Positions 59,128 through 64,000 of a stretch of DNA of 64,000 nucleotides are shown in pieces. Below the pieces are notes generated by a model. It was not told the origin of the DNA. It did not search any database and worked only from the letters and a program-made list of their open reading frames with translations. The DNA is from Adineta ricciae (Eukaryota > Rotifera > Eurotatoria > Adinetida > Adinetidae): assembly GCA_905250025.1 (NCBI GenBank), contig CAJNOJ010000020.1, positions 496,001 to 560,000 on the forward strand, read 5' to 3'. The translations under genes were made by a program, and so were the position numbers. The stretch's first letter is position 1, and each line of letters begins with the position of its first letter.

Positions 59128-60584
59128 CTAATAATCACATCGTCTGTCGATTAGTTGTGTCTTACGGAAGAAATGAGATTCCATTGATTGGTTCGACAAA
59201 AAATACGCAAAAATGTTTTCTATGCGTTTCTTCTTTTTCTAAAAGAAAATATTTTTGTTTTTTTCTTTTTCTTTACTCATACATTCTCTCCATCGATCTA
59301 ACCTGTGTGTATACAAAGACAATCGACAAAGATAAGAAATAACTAACAGTAATTGACCTTGATTTTCTCTCCTTCTATTTGACATGCATGTATGCACATG
59401 CAATACATACTTTCAACTGAGATAATGGAGGTTATAGACATGGTATTCATGGTGCGTTGCAGAAGAAGGAGAAGTGTCTGTCTAGAACTTGCGACATGTA
59501 AATCAAGGAGTAATTAATAGGAAAAGGAAGCTATTTCGCTGTCTATTAGAACTGCAGAGGCCATGAGGGCGTCATCACTCACAATCTAACTAGTGATTAT
59601 CATCATTATTTTCAGTAATAGTGATGAATATACTCTATCTCAACAAATCAGCGTTAAATGCACCGAACGAACGAAGTAGATTATGCTCGAGCTGATCATT
59701 ATAACTTCTGACATACTACATTGATCTTGTCAGTTAAAAATCTGCCAAAGAGTATTTTCTCTCATCAAGAGAACCGTAGTGTCAGCATAAAATCTAATAG
59801 AAAATGACGCTATACGGCTGCTAGTGAAATTCAGTATAAAAGACTCGTGAAAGCAAAACACACGTGGGTGTTAATGAAAGAAAAACAACATTTTACATCG
59901 ATATTCAGCGCAACGAACAGCATAAAATGAAGTAACAAGCAAACGAATGCGACTACATATATTTCACTTCAGACAGTTACGTTTTACTTACTTATGAGTA
60001 AGACTTAGAGAGCAATCATATGAAATTCTAAAATAAAATTCAAATGATTAGGGACATCGAAACTATCTGTTTGTTTCTATCAGCTCAGACAGCCAAGACA
60101 CTCAACAATGAGGAAAATTTCAGTTATTTTTAGCGAAACCGTGTCTTGTTCTTTCATCACTGCTGATAGAAACTGTCGACGGAAAAGATGCGTTTTCACA
60201 TGTATATTGAATATCTGATCTGTTCTGTATTTCTTATATGAATGAAATGAAAAAAAAACCGAATATCTTTTTTCTCTATGTCACAACAAATAAACGAAGA
60301 AAAGGAAGAGAAAAAACTAAGATCCACAAAATGTCCGGGACACACCGGTAAGAGACGTTATATAAAAAAATGTGTTATCTGGTAGTCGATTGATTGCGTT
60401 TTTTTTATGGACATCTTAAGTCTCATTCAGTAGTTAGAGGAGAAAGATAAAATAAAACAAATGAGTTAAAATATCAGTAGAGAGAGAGAAAGAGAAAGAG
60501 AAAGGATAATCAAAATAAACATCGATTTGAATACACAAGTTTCACAGATAAGAGAACAAAAGGAAGACTCTATAAGAAGCAATT
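59128..60584. other. Intergenic region, no gene recognised
   Basis: About 1.45 kb between the SNRK start and the MTHFSD stop on the same strand; it should hold the SNRK promoter. A GA-rich run lies near 60478-60505. Frames here are low-complexity. Confidence 0.5.
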
Positions 60585-62628
60585 TCAATTCGCCCTTTCT
60601 TGCTGAAGTTGTTGAAGACGTTTAAATTCTTTTAATACAGGTAAATTAAGCATTGTTTCATTATCAATATCATTCCAGTTAATTGCTTTTGGACATGGAA
60701 ATTTATTTTGTGTATAAATTATACGTTGTGGCGTGATAACAACATTAACCGGTCTAGAATACAATTAGAAAATCAACGAAAATGAAAAATATATTTCAAT
60801 GTTCATATCACATACAAATCATGTTCAGTCATAACTGATGATGGAAGGTCATCGAGTAATTGACTTTCATGTACAGTTGTGACAACAAGTGTTGAATCAT
60901 CGCATGCACCCAATTGCCGCATCATTGCATATTCAATATCGCCATAACCTTTGCCTTTACCTGCAACAGAATATATATATGCGATTAACGAAATGTTTTC
61001 CCTGTAAGAAAGTCAGTGATGTGAACAGCAGTTTCTCTTTGAACTTTTCATGATCATACGAAGAAGAAAACTAATTAGACTTAACGAGGATTAATTAAAG
61101 CATGTCACGCACTAGCTAGTAAAAGAGTCAGTCTATTTTAGGAATTTGTTGTGATAAGTCCATCCGATGTCTGTTGATGATCATCATCGAATATGAATCT
61201 TCATATGTAGTTCACTTACCTAAACGAGCACCAGTAATTGGATTGACAACAACAGATGCGACGACAACAATATCAACATGAAGATTTCCTACAGCTGTTA
61301 AGTTCACGATTGTACCGAGAGCAGCAGTACCTACGAATTGATAATTTATGAGTAGTAGAAGGGAGAAGTTTACTGTGAAAACCTACCTGATTTTGTTGCT
61401 GCACGCGATAAATCATGAACATGTAAGAATTTTGGATCGAGTTTATAGAAGAGTGCATTGTCAATAGATGGTGCTGGTGTGAGAAGTACTTTGCCTAGAA
61501 GAAAAGAGAAAATGAGTCTGAATGACCGAAGAATTGGCCTTTATTTTCCGTTGTTTTACCTTCAGCTAATGCAAACAAACGTAAATGTTCTTGAGCAAGA
61601 CTAGGACAGATTTCAATGACACGTGCACGTTGGAATTCTTCCAATTGAGCCAAATTTGTTGAACAATCGGGATTATTTCGAAAATTGGGAATACGACCGT
61701 GAACTAAACGATCACATTTCATTACAAAAATCCCTGAAATAAATTTGAATCATCAAACCTGGATGAGGATATAAAATTTCATTTTTCATTTCCATTACAT
61801 CCCAAACGAGTGTGCGTGCACGTGCTTTAATCATTCGTTTCGCAGCATCGCTCTCTGTTTGAATTGATGTTTCATCGATTGTGTCCTTGTACGAAGTCAC
61901 CCAACTTTCCACATGAGTCAATTTAGATAAAATGCCTGGTTGTTTAAGTACACGATCAATATGTACTAATTTATGACGAATATCACGTATCGAAATCCAT
62001 AAATGAACAAGATCGCGCTGAACAAACGCTGTTGCTGGTAAATGTTCACCGCCTGGATTGCCATAGGCCAACGCCATTTCTTTCATAGATGGATCCGACG
62101 GCGAACGAAGATAACTTAATTTGGAATGTTGTCGTGAAAGTGGCGGATCAGGCTGATTTATGTAATTCAATTCAAGTGATGATATATGTGGAATGTATAA
62201 AGCACAAATACAGATATCCGTTTCGGGACCAAAGGCAATAAATCGACAATGACCTTTGAAATCAATCTGTACATATACGAAGAAATCATTCGAATCGAAG
62301 TAAGATGTTAACTGAATAGGTTTACTTTGTTTTCAAGATTTTCTTCGTCTTCCTTTTTCACATCGAATAGTTGTCGAAGAACAGGCGAACCTTTGATGAT
62401 TTCGCATACAGTATGAATGGAACCTGATGGAAGAATTGGTGAACAATAAGGTGTTAAATAGAATTCTTGTGAACGAATATTTGACTTTTGATTTGTACCA
62501 CTAGTCAATGGTGTCGAAGGATTCACAGTTGGCGATGCTGGCGTTTGTGGCATAACCCGAAAGTCATATTTAAGAAGAACATGTGGGTATGATTCGAGTA
62601 AACAGACAGGTAAAACCACAACACGCAT
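60585..62628 (-). CDS. MTHFSD: MTHFSD-type protein with long extra N-terminal region
   Basis: The C-terminal half is a methenyltetrahydrofolate synthetase-domain protein: KARARTLVWDVMEMKNEILY, DRLVHGRIPNFRNN, LLTPAPSIDNALFYKLDP, VDIVVVASVVVNPITGARLG, KGKGYGDIEYAMMRQLGA, TVVHESQ-like TTVHESQLLDDLPSS and PVNVVITPQRIIYTQNKFP, ending at 60585. It lacks the C-terminal RRM of the human protein. Upstream, in the same uninterrupted exon, lie about 130 residues with no MTHFSD counterpart (including FVQRDLVHLWISIRDIRHKL), and before them a first exon from ATG 62628 (MRVVVLPVCLLESYPHVLLK) joined at 62328 to about 62265 (ENK to IDFKGHCRFIAFG). This extra region of about 270 residues was not recognised. 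Exons between 61760 and 60590 are separated by introns of about 55 to 260 bases. Either it is a lineage-specific fusion or the N-terminal part is an unannotated domain. Confidence 0.82.
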
Positions 62629-63164
62629 TTTGAAAGTTTAATGAATAAAGTGAAGATATTGACTTGTTCTAGAAGTAGATAAGAGAGAAATGACAAAAGA
62701 GAAACTTTTCATTTTCATAGCGTCAAAGAAAATAAATTATTGTTTATATTCGACTGTCTAACTTTTCTTTTCTCATCTTGTTCGTTAATTTTAAAAGAAA
62801 AATCTCTTTCTCTCTCTCTCCTCCGTTTAGTTCATCTTTAACCAAAAAGTGAATTCATCGAAGATAATTATTGAAATTATGAATATTTAGAAAGAGAACA
62901 CCTCATCATACTTTATTTTTCTTCCTCACCCTCAAAGTGCATAGATGTGCTAATTTCGCGCAATGTAAAACGATTGATTGATTATCTATATAGTACATAT
63001 TTATTATTTATTCTTTTTTTTGTGACATCATGCGATAGTAGCTGTAATTGATGTTTAACACTTTTCTAGATAGTAGTCTTATCAGAAAACGGCATATTAA
63101 ACTTAATTTATTTAATATCTAACAATTGTACATCCATTAAACAGGACTTTGTTAAGAGAGAGAT
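62629..63164. promoter_or_regulatory. Divergent promoter region between the MTHFSD-type gene and VAP
   Basis: The two genes point away from each other and their start codons are about 536 bases apart, so both promoters should lie here. A CT tract (about 62806-62823) and T runs are visible. No specific binding site was recognised. Confidence 0.45.
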
Positions 63165-63707
63165 ATGACACTCGAACTCATTCCGAATGGTGATCTTATT
63201 TTTAAAGGTCCATTCACTGCGGTTTCGACAACAACGTTAAAACTATCTAACAGTGGAAATGAACGACTAGCTTATAAGATAAAAACAACTGCTCCGAAAC
63301 GGTATTGTGTCAAACCGAATAGCGGTTTTCTCGATGCCAATGCAACTGCTAACATTCAAGGTAGAAAAAAAAGAGATGATCTTTTTTCGATAGGCCATAT
63401 GTCTCTCGTTGTTTTAGTTATGTTACAACCACAAATACCAGGTCAATCTGATGATCGTTCAAAGCATAAATTCATGGTACAGTGGGTTGCAGTTCCAAAT
63501 AGTTATGGCGACGACGTGGAGAATTTCGTATGGGAGAACTCGACTGGAGATAGGATAGAAAAAATCTGTTTTTTTTTGGTTTTCTAGTGGAAACAGGATT
63601 TAAAGAGCTTGAATGTTCAGGATTCGAAGTTAAAATGTGTCTTTGCCGAAGATCAATCAGCCGCAGTCGTACCTAACGATTCAACTGATCATCGTGGCTC
63701 AGAGACA
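63165..63707 (+). CDS. VAP: VAP (VAMP-associated protein), MSP domain, 3' end outside window
   Basis: VAPs are ER tail-anchored receptors that bind FFAT-motif proteins and build membrane contact sites. Exons are 63165-63360, 63418-63527 and 63588-63707. They join to ELIPNGDLIFKGPFTAVSTT, KIKTTAPKRYCVKPNSGFLD, then IQVMLQPQ and RSKHKFMVQWVAVPNS, then FWKQDLKSLNVQDSKLKCVF, the full major-sperm-protein fold of VAPA/B. The basic residues that contact FFAT peptides (KTTAPKRYCVKP and SKHKFMVQ) are conserved. The coiled coil and membrane anchor must lie beyond 64000, after the GTAAGT donor at 63708. Confidence 0.92.
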
Positions 63708-64000
63708 GTAAGTTATGAAAAGAATTCGTCAGCTAGATTAAATATCAATCATATAAATACGATATGGTCACAAAAAACAAGCTGATAAGACGGATATAAT
63801 TAGTTTTTCTTTCCTTTCTGCTCTATCATTGGAAATATTAGCCTGTGCAGTTTATTCGACTGGTTTCTTTTCTCCGCTTATGATGATATGCATTTGTCTA
63901 TACGATAATGAGGGAAAAAAATGACATGAGGGTTTCCTCGAGGACGCATCAATTAACGACTGATTGATTGTCGAAAATCTAATCGATATGATTTCTTTTG
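63708..64000 (+). other. Start of the next VAP intron
   Basis: It begins with a GTAAGT donor after GSET. The rest is AT-rich with no recognised exon before the window ends. Confidence 0.6.

Overview
The window reads as nuclear DNA of a compact, AT-rich animal genome. It is most likely a bdelloid rotifer, inferred from short introns of about 40-60 bases, close gene spacing and two diverged haplotypes side by side. No species can be fixed from sequence alone. The genes are typical bilaterian ones: EBF/COE, GALNT10, PDZD8, DYRK1A, KDM3, acid lipases, PLAC8, SNRK, MTHFSD and VAP.

Layout. Bases 1-20637 carry EBF (+), a GALNT10-like transferase (-), a myristoylated Mab-21-like protein (+), a C9orf85 homolog (-), NAA38 (-), PDZD8 (-) and the 3' part of DYRK1A (-). 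Single N bases lie at 20638, 32231 and 33761. Bases 20639-32230 are a second collinear copy of about 2274-13813 (EBF to C9orf85), cut in mid-gene at both ends. Bases 32232-33760 are a second copy of about 33762-35306 (central DYRK1A exons). Bases 33762-64000 start with the 5' half of the same DYRK1A gene whose 3' end lies at 20637. The simplest reading is that alternative-haplotype contigs were scaffolded into a gap inside DYRK1A, so gene counts here are inflated by the assembly.

After DYRK1A come an unrecognised gene (-), a 63-residue myristoylation-type ORF (+), a KDM3 JmjC demethylase (-), four tandem acid-lipase genes (+) at 43657-52380, a candidate PKA-anchoring protein (-), a PLAC8-family protein (-), SNRK kinase (-), an MTHFSD-type protein with a long extra N-terminus (-) and the start of a VAP gene (+). 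A young short LTR element with 206-base LTRs and a GTTAC target duplication lies between lipases 1 and 2, next to a foldback (MITE-like) element.

Functional themes: transcription and chromatin (EBF, KDM3), signalling kinases (DYRK1A, SNRK, a possible AKAP), ER contact-site lipid handling (PDZD8, VAP) and lipid digestion (lipase array). Nothing suggests operons. Splice sites were read by eye from GT/AG signals and family alignment; exon limits are reliable where protein similarity is strong and tentative elsewhere. No CRISPR, rRNA or tRNA gene was recognised.
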